A stretch of 64,000 bases of DNA from Lucinisca nassula (Eukaryota; Mollusca; Bivalvia; Lucinida; Lucinidae). Made by a program: the position numbers and the translations under genes. The stretch is from contig OY757013.1 of assembly GCA_963580285.1 (NCBI GenBank), positions 137,828,521 to 137,892,520 on the forward strand, in the 5' to 3' direction. Below are positions 29,356 to 39,539 of this stretch, in pieces; the stretch's first letter is position 1, and every line of letters starts with the position of its first letter. A model generated the notes under the pieces. The model did not search any database, had not been told where the DNA came from, and saw nothing but the letters and a program-made list of their open reading frames with translations.

Positions 29356-30560
29356 TTACACTAAAACTCGTGTGAATTCGAACCATACACCATTTTGGGT
29401 GTAAAATGTAACTTTGAGTAACAATACACTGATAACTTGTATAGTTTACTCAAAATGTGGTGTAGCGCTGCAAATTTGGTGTTTGGTGTATCGATTCTGT
29501 AAAACAAGTGTTACGTTTCGTATCAATTGGTGTTTAATTACACTATTTATGGTGTAAGGTTTGCTACTAAATAGGGTAATTTTAGTCATACTACAAGGTA
29601 ACAGTTTTTGAAGAACGGTGTAACTGTGAACATTACACTTTTTTCAATGTAACTAAGTATCGGTGTAATATTTTTCTCAAATGATGGATAATATGTTGTT
29701 ATGTTCAGTGTAAAAAAAGTAATTACACTCTGAAAGCGTTATCTCTCACGCTTATCGGTGCTTTGCTGCACCAATACTGGTGTTTTGTTTCATCGTAAGG
29801 TAAGTTAACGTTTCTTGTCGAATGGTGTAACTAGCCGTATAAGATGCGTTATATGTACAACATTATGTTATTTTGTTCCTCGTTCGTGTCATATAGCTCA
29901 AAACGGCATAAAGATCATACACATTTTACAATTATTAATAATGATTATAGGGTTGTTTCATGCATAATGAAAATCCTGCTAAAAAAGATTAAAATGAGGT
30001 AAACTCCATTTCAGTATAAACGCAATTTCTGTTTAATAAAGAATTTCTGTATAATCTAATGGAAAAAGCAGGTTTTTACACCAGCATTTTACGAAAGCTC
30101 TGACGTTACCATTGAAAAATGGTAACTGATATCCTATAAGAAGTGTATCAAAGGTACCCTAAGAAAGGGGTATTAGAGTATGATACGTTCTATACCAACG
30201 AAAAACAATGAAAAAAAAAACAGAAATAAATAAATAAATAAACTATACAAATGTATGCTGTGGTGTAGCTAGTACTAATTATTGGTGTTATATTTCACCA
30301 ATTGAATGAAGGAAACACTACACCCGGAAACGTTTCCTTCAAAATATGATGGCAAATTTACACCTGTAATGTAGATCAGTTACACTATGGTGTAAACTTT
30401 CTGTCGATTTTCAGGTGCGTAATTACACCATTTATCTGGATCAACAGCCGGCTATTCGGTGAAAAGTTACCGAGCATACTATGGAGATAACTTACACCAA
30501 AACTGGTGGCAGCTCAGCTGCCACCAGTTTTGGTGTAATGTTTCCATTAATTTTTTACAG
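29356..30560. mobile_element. TTACACC/GGTGTAA-rich non-coding element
   Basis: Motifs of the form TTACACC, GGTGTAA and GGTGTTT recur throughout on both strands. The right part ends in a perfect palindrome (30492-30538: TTACACCAAAACTGGTGGCA, one-base loop). Boundaries are set by AGTTTACACTAAAACTCG at the left and TTTTTTACAGTGCAAC at the right and are approximate. No coding frame. Confidence 0.6.
30492..30538. repeat. perfect palindrome, 23-nt arms
   Basis: Arms 30492-30514 and 30516-30538 are exact complements around C30515; tip GGCAGCTCAGCTGCC. Confidence 0.95.
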
Positions 30561-30799
30561 TGCAACATAGGCGCGATTTTTCTTCAGCTATGTAACGAAT
30601 TTTTATGTCGTAAGATACTCTTACTTGTGATTTAAATGTATACACCTTTAAGCGCGCTGATTAATTGGGAAGCAACTTGAAAGGCTGATAAAAACTTTTC
30701 CGGATATGAAAATCTTAGTGAAAAATCACTGAAAAACAGAACCCTTCAGTGAGTTTGCTGCTCATGTTTCCTCATTGCCTACAGAAATGGTCGGCTATT

Positions 30800-30935
30800 C
30801 ATCCTTTCCCTTCCGCTGATTCAAGAAGGGTAGAGAAACTGTTCTGAGTTTCTGATAAAATATTGTACACTGTATACTGGTTAACCGCTATATAAGAATG
30901 TAGATAATCTGCAGTGACCGTCTCAACATGACCTA
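30800..30935 (+). repeat. SINE-D body fragment
   Basis: CTTTCCCTTCCGCTGATTCA, AAGAAGGGTAG, ACTGGTTAACCGCTATATAA, AACATGACCTA. Interrupted at its TA by CG-1. Confidence 0.7.
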
Positions 30936-31270
30936 CCGTATTCGCCCTAATTACCGCACTGTGCGCTAAGTTTTTTCAAAATCAAGTCATAAAATCATGG
31001 TGAAAAATCTACCTAATTAGCGCACACTTGATACGAAAACAACAGCTTCCAAGATGATGCATACTGATATTTAATGGGACAGAAAAAGATACTTAAGCAT
31101 TGCCTTCACTGTTGGAAGAAATAATGGTAAGTTTTTATAGATTTACTATGAGAGCTTCAAGGGGGTGGGGGGGGGGGGTTACTGTAAAGTGTGCGCTTAT
31201 GCATTTCCTTTTCAAAAATAGCTTTGGTGTGCGCTTATAGGAGCATGTGCGGTAATTAGGGCGAATACGG
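30936..31270. mobile_element. CG-1, TA-flanked MITE (335 bp)
   Basis: Perfect inverted ends of 24 bp, beginning CCGTATTCGCCCTAATTACC, with TA at 30934-30935 and 31271-31272. Second-step homology GTGCGCT(A/T)A continues inward on both sides. Pogo/Tc1-like by TSD; no transposase. Confidence 0.85.
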
Positions 31271-31354
31271 TAAATAGCGTTAACTAGAACTCCCGAAGCC
31301 AAAGCCAAATCAAAACTTTTATATAGCGTTATGTGTATGTGTGTGTGTGGGGGA

Positions 31355-31460
31355 TATGCCCCTTTCAAGATTATTTCACTTATATCGAGTCGAGCGTTAA
31401 TCAGAGAAGGACGAAAACCGGAGTACCCGAAGAAAAACCACCTGACCTATCGTTGGAAGA
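31355..31460 (-). repeat. SINE-B fragment, minus strand
   Basis: CCCCTTTCAAGATTATTTCA, GTCGAGCGTTAATCAGAG, GAAAAACCACCTGACC. Confidence 0.8.
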
Positions 31461-31527
31461 CTGTTTAATGAGGTCACCATAGGGAGCGCCATGGTTCCTG
31501 CTCTCCAGAAATAGTTTGATCCCTTAA

Positions 31528-31605
31528 AACAGCAACGCCTCCAAAATGACCTTTACAGTGTTGACGGGGACGTTAAACCTCAAATCAAACAAACAAACAA
31601 TCAAA
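31528..31605 (+). repeat. SINE-C tail fragment
   Basis: CCTCCAAAATGACCTTTACA, GACGGGGACGTTAAACCTCA, CAAA repeats. Confidence 0.85.
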
Positions 31606-31662
31606 CCCGTGTGATGAATACATCGTGGCGTCAATTTATACCATCAGATTAACAAAGCCGTG

Positions 31663-32910
31663 CATATTGATGACGAAGTCCGAACGCCAGAATCGCCAAA
31701 GCTAGTGCAGCATTTGGCCAACTACGGAGAAGGGTTTGGTAACGAAGTGGAATCGGGGTTGACACAAAAATGAAAGTCTACAGAGCTGTAGTGCTGCTAA
31801 CACTATTATATATATGTGACTGATGGATAGTTTACCAACGGCATGCCAAAAGACTGAACCACTTCCATACAAGCTGTCTTAGAAAACTCTTAAAGATTAA
31901 GTGGCAAGACAGGATTCTTGAAAAGGGCAGGGATGCAGAGTTTACATACTCTTCTGAAACTGGCACAGTTAAGGTGGACAGGCCATGTTACCGGGATGCC
32001 CGAGGAAAGGTTGCCAAAATAAATCCTGAATGGAGAATTAGAAACAGGCAAATGCTCCTATGATGGTCAGAAGAAGCTTTACAAGGACGCCCTCAAAGCC
32101 TTCCTTAAGGACTTCAATATACCAATAGAGTCTTTGGGAACAAATTGCACTGGACCGAGAAAGCGGCGAGGCCTCGAGCATCAGAAGGGGTGCTAGTGAA
32201 TTCGAGGCAAAAAGAATCAGCGAAGCCGAACAGAAACGTGCACAGCGCAAAGCCAGATCTATATGTGGCACCGTTATACTATTTAATCCGTATCATATCC
32301 ATAATTATTTATGCATATACATAATTCGAATTATAGATATCCATAATTCGAATTATGGATATCCATTATTATTTATGGATATCCATAATTATCTATGGAT
32401 ATCCATAATTCGAATTATGGATATCCATAAATCGAACTGAATTAATGATATCCATAAATCGAATAATGGATATCCATTATTCGATTTATGGATATCCATA
32501 AATCGAATTATGGATATCCATTATTCGGCTGACTTATGGATATCCATAAATCAAATTATGGATATCCATAAATCGAATTATGGATATCCATAAATCGATT
32601 TACGGATATCATTAATTTAGATCGAAATATGGATATCCATGAATCGAATTATGGATATCCTTAATTCGAATTATGGATATCCATTATTCGGCTGATTTAT
32701 GGATATCCATAAATCGAATTATGGTTATCCATAATTCGATTTATAGATATCTATAAATACGGATTAAATAGTAAAAGGGCGCCCCATAGATCTAAGGCAT
32801 CACCAACAGAGCTGTCTTCCTCTAACCTCTGCTGCTCAATCTGCAACAGACATTTCAGAGCTAGAATTGGTCTCATCACCCATCTTAGAACACACAAGCA
32901 CCAGCATTAA
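31663..32910 (+). pseudogene. decayed C-terminus of a second LINE ORF2, with C2H2 finger
   Basis: Fragments in several frames: HIDDEVRT (31663 on), [40 protein letters not shown] followed by TAA, GQKKLYKDALKAFLKDFNI, EFEAKRISEAEQKRAQRKAR, and after the minisatellite CCSICNRHFRARIGLITHLR-TH, ending at TAA 32908-32910. The C-x2-C…H-x3-5-H finger after the RT domain is known from one group of invertebrate LINEs. Multiple frameshifts, a stop and a 497-bp insertion show it is dead. The RT catalytic region lies outside the preserved part. Different from the LINE at 15.9 kb. Confidence 0.85.
32277..32773. repeat. palindromic minisatellite bounded by inverted repeats
   Basis: Built from TATGGATATCCATA (itself a palindrome) alternating with AATCGAATT/ATTCGAATT; GGATATCC occurs about 14 times. 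The block is bounded by TACTATTTAATCCGTAT (32277-32293) and its exact complement (32757-32773), so it behaves as one inserted unit inside the LINE pseudogene. Confidence 0.9.
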
Positions 32911-33062
32911 GATTGGCTGACAGGCGAATTATCATTAATGAAGCACCAACAATCTATATTAGGTCATGAAATAATAAAAATGTCAAACATTTTTTTTCTG
33001 AAAAATGCTTGTTCCAGAGATGAGAAAGATGCTATTAAGCGCATGGATCAATTATCGTTTCG

Positions 33063-33362
33063 TTTGTTTGGTTTGAGATTTTAACAACGTCCCCGTCAAC
33101 ACTGTACAGATCATTTTGGAGACGCTGCTTCCAATTTTGTGTGACTTTTACCCGAAATTGAGATGAAATGACATCTCAAGCCCTGTCGCCCTATGAAACC
33201 AATAGGGTTTTTAAGCATGGACGGTTCCACTTGCACAGCTTTGCCTGGACAGACTTAAATCCTCTAAGCGGTTTAACAGTACTCGTGCGCTGTCGGTTTC
33301 AGCTCTGCGTGGAAGCATCATGCAGCCCGTCTATTTCTTCAAGCCCCGATGGGCGGGGCCGG
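33063..33362 (-). mobile_element. SINE-C, full length, minus strand
   Basis: TTTGAGATTTTAACAACGTC at the tail side to CCCCGATGGGCGGGGCCGG at the 5' side. A 95-codon plus-strand frame here is an antisense by-product. Confidence 0.92.
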
Positions 33363-33529
33363 AAAGAACTAGAGCTGTCAGAGGATCTGACTATAGCCCC
33401 GCTTCAGCGCTGTCAGAGAAGAAAGTTATTTAAGCTGCAGAGAAAACAGTTATGAACAAGAAATAACTGTTGAAAATTTTACATTTTCTGGAAAAACTCT
33501 AAGAGTTGTGAGCCCTTGTTCCTCATTTC

Positions 33530-34915
33530 AATGAGCATGATACATTACCAGAATGTCCATGTTTATACTAAATTTCATCTTCCATTTTTCAATGTTCAAA
33601 GGGTAATAACTCCTAAAGTAGGCAAATCAGAGTCAGGGTTCCTGCGCTCTGCACATTGTCTCATGGTGCTTTACACTTGTGTGAAGTGTCATGAAAATAT
33701 CTCAAATGGTTTGTGAGTTATGGAGCCGACACAGTCAAAATTGCCTTTTTAAATGTTCAAAGGGCAATAACTCCTAAAGTAGGCAAACCAGAGTTATGGT
33801 TCCTGCACTCTGCACATCATCTCAAGGTGCTTTTCATTTATTTGAAGTTTCATGAAAATATCAGAAACGGTTATGGAGCGGACATAGTTAAAATTGCCAT
33901 TTTTTAATATTCAAAAGCCTATAACTGAAAAAGTAGACAATCCAGAGTTTGGGTTCCTGCGCTCTGCACACGTAATATGGTGCTTTACATTTGTGTGAAG
34001 TTTCATAAAATTATCTCAAACGGTTTTTGAGTTATCGAGCAAAGACGGCTAAAATTGATATTTTTCAATATTCAAAGGGAAATAACTCAAAAATTAGGCA
34101 ATCCAGAGTTATGGTTCCTGCACTCTGCACACCATCTCATGGTGTTTAATGTTTGTGTGAAGTTTCATGAAAATATGTGAATGGGTTTTAAAGTTATGGA
34201 GCGGACACGAAAATTGTTAACAGACACAGACAGACACACAGACAGACACACAGAAAATACGAAACCCAGAGTTATGGTTCTTGCGCTCTGCACATTGTCT
34301 CATAGTGCTTAACATTTGTGTGAAGTTTCATGAAATTATCTCAAACGGTTTTCGAGTTATGAAGCGGACACTGTTAAAATTGCCATTTTTCAATGTTCAA
34401 AGGGCAATAACTCCAAAAATAAGCAATGCAGAGTTATGGTTCCTGCGCTCTGCACATTGTCTCATAGTGCTTAACATTTGTGTGAAGTTTCCTAAAAATA
34501 TCTCAAACGGTTTTCGAGTTATGAAGCGGACACAATTAAAATTGCCATTTTTCAATGTTCAAAGGGCAATAACTCCAAAAGTAGGCAATCCACAGTTATA
34601 ATTCCTTCGCTCTGCACATTGTCTTATGGTGTTTAACATTTGTGTGAAGTTTCATGAAAATATGTTAAGCAGATACAAAGTTATGGAGCCAACACAAATT
34701 AACGGAATCACGGAATTACGGAATTACGGAAAATGTTCAAAGGGCAATAACTCCAAAAGTAGGCAATCCACAGTTATAATTCCTTCGCTCTGCACATTGT
34801 CTTATGGTGTTTAACATTTGTGTGAAGTTTCATGAAAATATGTTAAGCAGATACAAAGTTATGGAGCCAACACAAATTAACGGAATCACGGAATTACGGA
34901 ATGACAGAAGGACAT
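33530..34915 (+). repeat. tandem array, eight units of ~161-163 bp
   Basis: CTCTGCAC motifs occur at 33647, 33808, 33962, 34123, 34286, 34448, 34610 and 34788. Units share AAAGGGCAATAACTCC, GTGTGAAGTTTCATGAAAAT and GAGTTATGGAGC. A CAGACACA run lies at 34216-34255. The last two units (34561-34738 and 34739 on) are nearly identical and include GGAATCACGGAATTACGG. Repeated open frames reflect the period. Confidence 0.93.
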
Positions 34916-34969
34916 GGCAAATCCAATATAGCCCCACTTTTTCAAAGCGGGGCTATAATTATCGTAGTG

Positions 34970-35046
34970 CTGCCCCAGTTTATACTGAGGAAAGTTGGAT
35001 TTACCAGGTATACATTATTTGTTTATTTCTCTTCAGAAACATACTG
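34970..35046. repeat. HP-A left-half fragment
   Basis: GCCCCAGTTTATACTGAGGA, ATTTACCAGGTATACATTAT, CTCTTCAGAAACATACTG. Confidence 0.6.
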
Positions 35047-35055
35047 TGGGGTTGC

Positions 35056-35672
35056 TTTTGTTTTGTTTGTTTGATTTGAAGTTTAACGGCCCTGTCAACA
35101 CTGTAAAGGTCATTTTGAAGACGTTGCTCCCGATTGTGTGGGACTTTTACCCGACATTGAGATGAAAATGACATCTTAAGCGCTGCCGCCCAATGAAACC
35201 AAATGAGTTTATAAGCATGGGCGGTCCGACTCGCACCGCTTTGCCTGGGCAAGCTTATATCCTCTAAGCAGTTTACCAGTGCTCGTGTGAGAGTCGGTTG
35301 CAGCTCTGCGTGGAAGCATCATGCAGCCCATCTATTTCTTCAAGCCCCGATGGGCGGGAGCCCATCTATTTCTTCGGGGCTTGAAGAAATAGATGGGCTG
35401 CATGATGCTTCCACGCAGAGCTGATACAGACCCGCACACGAGTACTGGTAAACCGCTTAGAGGATCTAAGCCTGCTAGGCATAGCGGTTCGAGTTGGACC
35501 GTCAATATATATAAACCCTATTGGTTTCATTGGGCGGCAGGGCTTGAGATGTCATTTCATCTCATTGCCGGGTAAAAGCCCCACAAAATTGGAAGCAGCG
35601 TCTCCAAAATGACCTTTACAGTGTTGACGGAGACGTTAAACCTTAAATCAAACAAACAAACAAAAGCCCCGA
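35056..35672. mobile_element. inverted head-to-head SINE-C dimer
   Basis: Minus copy 35062-35357 and plus copy 35375-35662 face each other, meeting at AGCCCATCTATTTCTTC. TGGGGTTGC occurs on both outer sides (35047-35055 and 35673-35681), compatible with insertion of the dimer as one unit. Confidence 0.82.
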
Positions 35673-35701
35673 TGGGGTTGCACTATACAGTCTATATTTA
35701 T

Positions 35702-35828
35702 AGGTTATTGACTTTATATTGTGAAATATTCGGCACGAGTTCATATGGCGAAGGACGCACGAGCTTGCGAGTGCGTCTTCGCCATATGAACGAGTGCCGA
35801 ATATTTCACAATATAAAGTCAATAACCT
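35702..35828. repeat. long hairpin, 58-59 nt arms
   Basis: Arms 35702-35760 and 35771-35828 differ at about three positions; AGGTTATTGACTTTATATTG starts the left arm. The 10-nt loop is GAGCTTGCGA. Confidence 0.9.
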
Positions 35829-35956
35829 TTTTATTATATACCAAAAAATTTCAAATGTCGGCTAGAATTTAGGATTGCCTGATATGAGTTTCTGAACGTA
35901 AAATCAGATTATACACCTTTAAGTGGTTTGAAATGGAAAATAATGAAGGTCGTTAA

Positions 35957-36154
35957 GTGTCTCCCTACACGTTGAAAAGCCACGCCCAACGGCGCCAAAG
36001 TGAAGACGACGTTAACGTTGGTGGATGTGACGTCATTAAAAACATTGACGTTTCCCAACATAGGACGCCATTTTTTCCGAAGCGTCGGTTAGATTTCTTT
36101 CAAAATACTCCTGATTTCTTAGAAGAAAGTATTGAAAATCTAAACAGATTGCAG
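35957..36154 (+). CDS. candidate exon, function unknown (low confidence)
   Basis: An open frame read from 35957 (GTG, no ATG) ends KRRLDFFQNTPDFLEES-IENLNRLQ and is followed by CAG|GTAGGT, a good splice-donor match, at 36155. No acceptor was fixed and no family recognised. It lies in one of the less repetitive stretches but next to a hairpin, so transposon-derived sequence is possible. Confidence 0.2.
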
Positions 36155-36159
36155 GTAGG

Positions 36160-36756
36160 TCATATTTGACAGCATAAAATGCGGTATATGCACTTTGTTA
36201 GAACCTATATTCGTTTTGTTTTACGTTCATTCAGTCGATACGCACGACAAGATGGCTGCCGATTTTTAGTATCGAAATGGACAAATTTGAAAGTAGTTCT
36301 GTTGTGAACGTGACTGCTTATCTACGGGCAATATGAACTTGACTACGGGCAATATGGAAAAATATTGACCGGTAACTTCTGTAGAAAGTAAACGGGACAT
36401 TTTTTGGGTATATAATAATACGATATCTCATACGTCATTCTTAGCTCTATAAGTTTATCAACGACCTTTGAGAGTTGAACGATCAAGCGTGATAAGACTA
36501 TTCCATGTTTTAGGGGTAGCAGGTTTCGGATGTCTTTTGTCACAGGATTTTGAAATTATAAATAAGTTTTTTTGATAATGTCATAATTTAGAAGTCGTGG
36601 ACAAGTGGTTAATATGATGCAGTAAGATCCTCAGTAAAACAATATCGCCCAATATTAAATCCAAACTGAAGGCGATTTACCTAAAACGCGGACTAGTCCA
36701 AAATTTAAAGTGCAGTCACGTCTCACTGCGTTTTGAAAGACTATAGAACCAGCATT
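36160..36756. other. no repeat recognised
   Basis: Contains a short direct repeat, CTACGGGCAATATG (36325 and 36343). No supported frame. Confidence 0.4.
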
Positions 36757-36782
36757 TATTTATTTATTTATTTATTTATTTT
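36757..36782. repeat. (TTTA)n microsatellite
   Basis: Six or seven TTTA units next to the SINE-B tail. Confidence 0.95.
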
Positions 36783-36978
36783 GGTTTTACTCCATGTCAA
36801 GATTAGTTCACTCATATCGAGCCGATCGTTAATCAGAGGTGGGCGAAAACCGGAGTACCGTAGAAAAACCACCTAACCTTCCGCTGCAGAACTTGGTCTT
36901 TCACATGTGACCCGAGCCAGGCCCGAACCCTCAGCGCTGAGAGAGTCGGCGCCCTGGCCACTAGGGCACGGAGGCCCG
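36776..36978 (-). mobile_element. SINE-B, minus strand
   Basis: TTTTGGTTTTACTCC, ATATCGAGCCGATCGTTAAT, GCCCGAACCCTCAGCGCTGA, CACTAGGGCACGGAGGCCC. A T run follows at 36987-37002. Confidence 0.9.
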
Positions 36979-37004
36979 TAGCATTTTTTTTTTTTTTTTT
37001 TTTG

Positions 37005-37315
37005 TATTTTTCCTGTTTCTAGTCCCCCTCAATGCAATGTACATGTATGTTTCATAGCAAACAAGGAAAATAATGAACACCTCCAAACTCCTTTCTTGTC
37101 TTTAAAAAATTGGGTTTAGAGGGGCTCTCATTGTACTGAAATAATAAAAAATAAACTAGACCAAAACAGGGAGGTTGTATAGAGACATGAAAGAAGGCAC
37201 TTTTTTCGCACGTGTATGTGGAATGATGTAATTTTAGGATGACGTATAGATTTGGAAATATGGTAGACTACATGTAGCTGCTGAAGCATGTACACATATC
37301 CGGGTTCTGCGCGCC
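37005..37315. other. no feature recognised
   Basis: Weak HP-like pieces (TTTAGAGGGGCTCTCATTGT; GACATGAAAGAAGGCAC). No gene. Confidence 0.35.
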
Positions 37316-37345
37316 ATGATGGCTGCTGAGGTTGAAACTGCTATG
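37316..37345 (+). CDS. candidate start exon, MMAAEVETAM (low confidence)
   Basis: ATG in a good context (GCGCCATGATGG) opens ten codons followed directly by GTAAAT, a possible splice donor. Nothing downstream confirms it. Confidence 0.12.
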
Positions 37346-37484
37346 GTAAATAACAAAAATATTTCATATTGTTCTCTGTCAAAATGTATGTTTCAATGAA
37401 ATGATTCATGCAACCACTGTCACGTAATTCTACCGCAGTTCCATACTAAAACATTACATCGGTCCATTTTCTATGTTAGCTTCG

Positions 37485-37796
37485 CCCCCCCCCCCCCCCC
37501 CCCGTCCATAGGGGCGTGAAGAAATATATGGGCTGCATGATGCTTCCACGCAGAGCTGAATCCCGCCCACACACTAGTACTGGTAAAACCGCTTAGAGGA
37601 TCTAAGTCTGTCCAGGAACCGCGGTGTGAGGCAGACCGTCTATGCTAATAAGCCCTATTGGTTTCATTGGGCAACAGGGCTTGAGATGTCATTTCATCTC
37701 GATGTCGGGTAAAAGTCCCACAAAATTGGAAGCAACGTCTCCAAAATGACCTTTACAGTGTTGATGGGGATGTTAAACCTCAAATCAAACCAAAAA
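37485..37796 (+). mobile_element. SINE-C with expanded poly(C) 5' end
   Basis: Flanked by ATGTTAGCTTCG at 37473-37484 and 37797-37808 (12-nt TSD). The normal GCCCCCGCCC start has grown to about 18 C. Confidence 0.95.
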
Positions 37797-37849
37797 ATGT
37801 TAGCTTCGGTGTAATTTATTTTTATTTGATGGTTGGAACTGCATGTAAC

Positions 37850-38034
37850 CCCAAAACGGGCACCATGGCAAACAGTGCCGGTCCAGATCAGACGCCCTGA
37901 TCAGGGCCTACACTTTGCAAAAATTTAAGCCATTTCCCAAATACATTTGAAGAAAACACAACCTGATACCCCTAAATTTTGAAATGGACTCCTGCTATAT
38001 ATAAGGAGGAAGATTCCATTTGGTACAAAAAGGG
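37850..38034 (+). mobile_element. PB-2, left end lost
   Basis: GGCAAACAGTGCCGGTCCAG, AACACAACCTGATACCCCTA, TTTGGTACAAAAAGGG then TTAA at 38035. Confidence 0.85.
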
Positions 38035-38096
38035 TTAAAGGACTCATTGAAAATAACGGTAAACCGTTGTTTTATTAAATGATGAAAGTACATTGC

Positions 38097-38262
38097 ACAT
38101 TGCGTTAACAAGTCTGTATATTGAACATCCCCGTAAACCCCACTTTAGAGAATACTTGAGTTTATAGGGGTCTACATAAATTTCCTTATTTCTGCTCCAA
38201 GACATAGGTGGTTCTTAAGAGCACACAACCTGTGTTTTAAGTAGAAATATTTAAAGAAAAAA
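38097..38262 (+). repeat. HP-A fragment, core deleted
   Basis: TTAACAAGTCTGTATATTGA, ATTTCTGCTCCAAGACATAG, GTGGTTCTTAAGAGCACACA. Confidence 0.65.
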
Positions 38263-38499
38263 TGTCAATTTTTCTTCAAAAAATTAATCATTTGGAGAAT
38301 GAGCTACTCTTAATTTTTCATGAAGTCTGAAATGGTCTTTGCAGAAACTTCAAGTCCTCTTAGTCGAAATGTGATGCGCAAATCGTTTTCGAGAGAAAAA
38401 TATACAGTTTTATTAATAGATCATGTAAAAACTTTGTGCTTTGATTGTTCTGTGTTAATGTAGTGAATTATATATTATTAGTGACGGTCATCAATGGGT

Positions 38500-38580
38500 A
38501 GGTAAATCAAAAGTTCGTTAAAAAAGCAGAATTCGTCTGAATTTCAGGTGGTCATAATAGCGGAATTTCACTGTATTATA
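38500..38580 (-). repeat. TG-2 end fragment
   Basis: GGTGGTCATAATAGCGGAAT and TTTCACTGTA match the complement of the TG-2 terminus at 46178. Confidence 0.65.
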
Positions 38581-38660
38581 TTTTATCACATTTAAGATCT
38601 TAACTTTAACAAAAATTTTTTTTTTGCTTTTAGATCTGCCACTTTTCAACAAAATTTTAA

Positions 38661-38871
38661 CCCTTTTTTTCAGACTTCTGTTTTATCCATTTCACAATCT
38701 AGGTGTGTCATGTTGGAATTTTTAGAAATTTATTTAGAAAATAGTTGAACTTTTGGCAAAAAGTGAAGGCTCTGATCAGATGCCACATAATTTCTGCCGC
38801 ATCTCATCTGGGTCTGCACTGTTTATCAATTACCCATTTTGGGGTTTCCATGAACAAAATGGGTAAATGAG
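38661..38871 (-). mobile_element. PB-2, minus strand, diverged
   Basis: TTAA at 38657-38660; GTTGAACTTTTGGCAAAAAG, CTGGGTCTGCACTGTTTATC, TTACCCATTTTGGGG. The outer end near 38863-38875 is ambiguous. Confidence 0.75.
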
Positions 38872-38879
38872 TTAACATA

Positions 38880-39535
38880 AGAAAAAGAAGATAAATATAC
38901 TTTTAGATGAAATCAAATACTCTTTTTAACAAGTTTGCAATAAAACAAAGGAAATGTTAGTCAACAAAATTTACACGCTCATTAGAAATAAACAATAGCA
39001 AAATTATAGAATAAACAAAATGAGTCCTCCTCAATAATAGACTAAAAATGTAAGCTTCGTCATAGATCAAGATATGATTTTTGCTTTTGTTTTTTGGACT
39101 CGTTTATAAATATAAAGTATCATGAATAGCCCTGAACAAACTAGGGTCAGGTGAAATCCAAAATTATTTTTTAAATATAATAATGATGATAATAATCAAT
39201 TTTTATTTCGACTTAATGATAGCCATTCTTCTGCTGGGTAGACTAATTGCATAAAATTATTTGCAAAAAATATTCAAATTAATACATGTATTTGAAAATA
39301 CCATCTGCTTCAATGAATTTTGGTGGGTGCTTTAACCCAATCCCCAGTATAAAATGGGTTTAAGCTAAAACACTGTCACACACCTGTTTTTTGGTGTCCT
39401 TATACCTCTTGGAAGTGGTCCAAATGTAAGTGAACATTACAACTTGTTTCAGGGCCAGTGAAACTGAAAGTCCAAGGCCAATCTACCATAAATAGGCATT
39501 TTTTCTGTAATATATCTATAATTTTGTTGTTTATC
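38880..39535. other. no feature recognised
   Basis: AT-rich; an ATAATGATGATAATAA run lies at 39178-39195. No supported frame. Confidence 0.4.
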
Positions 39536-39539
39536 TTAA

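Noticed and set aside
32038..32271. 77-codon minus-strand frame
   Set aside because: Antisense to the LINE ORF2 remnant, whose plus-strand peptides match RT/finger motifs.
34281..35079. Repeated peptides such as NICVKFHENM
   Set aside because: By-product of the ~162-bp tandem array, with no start or splice context.
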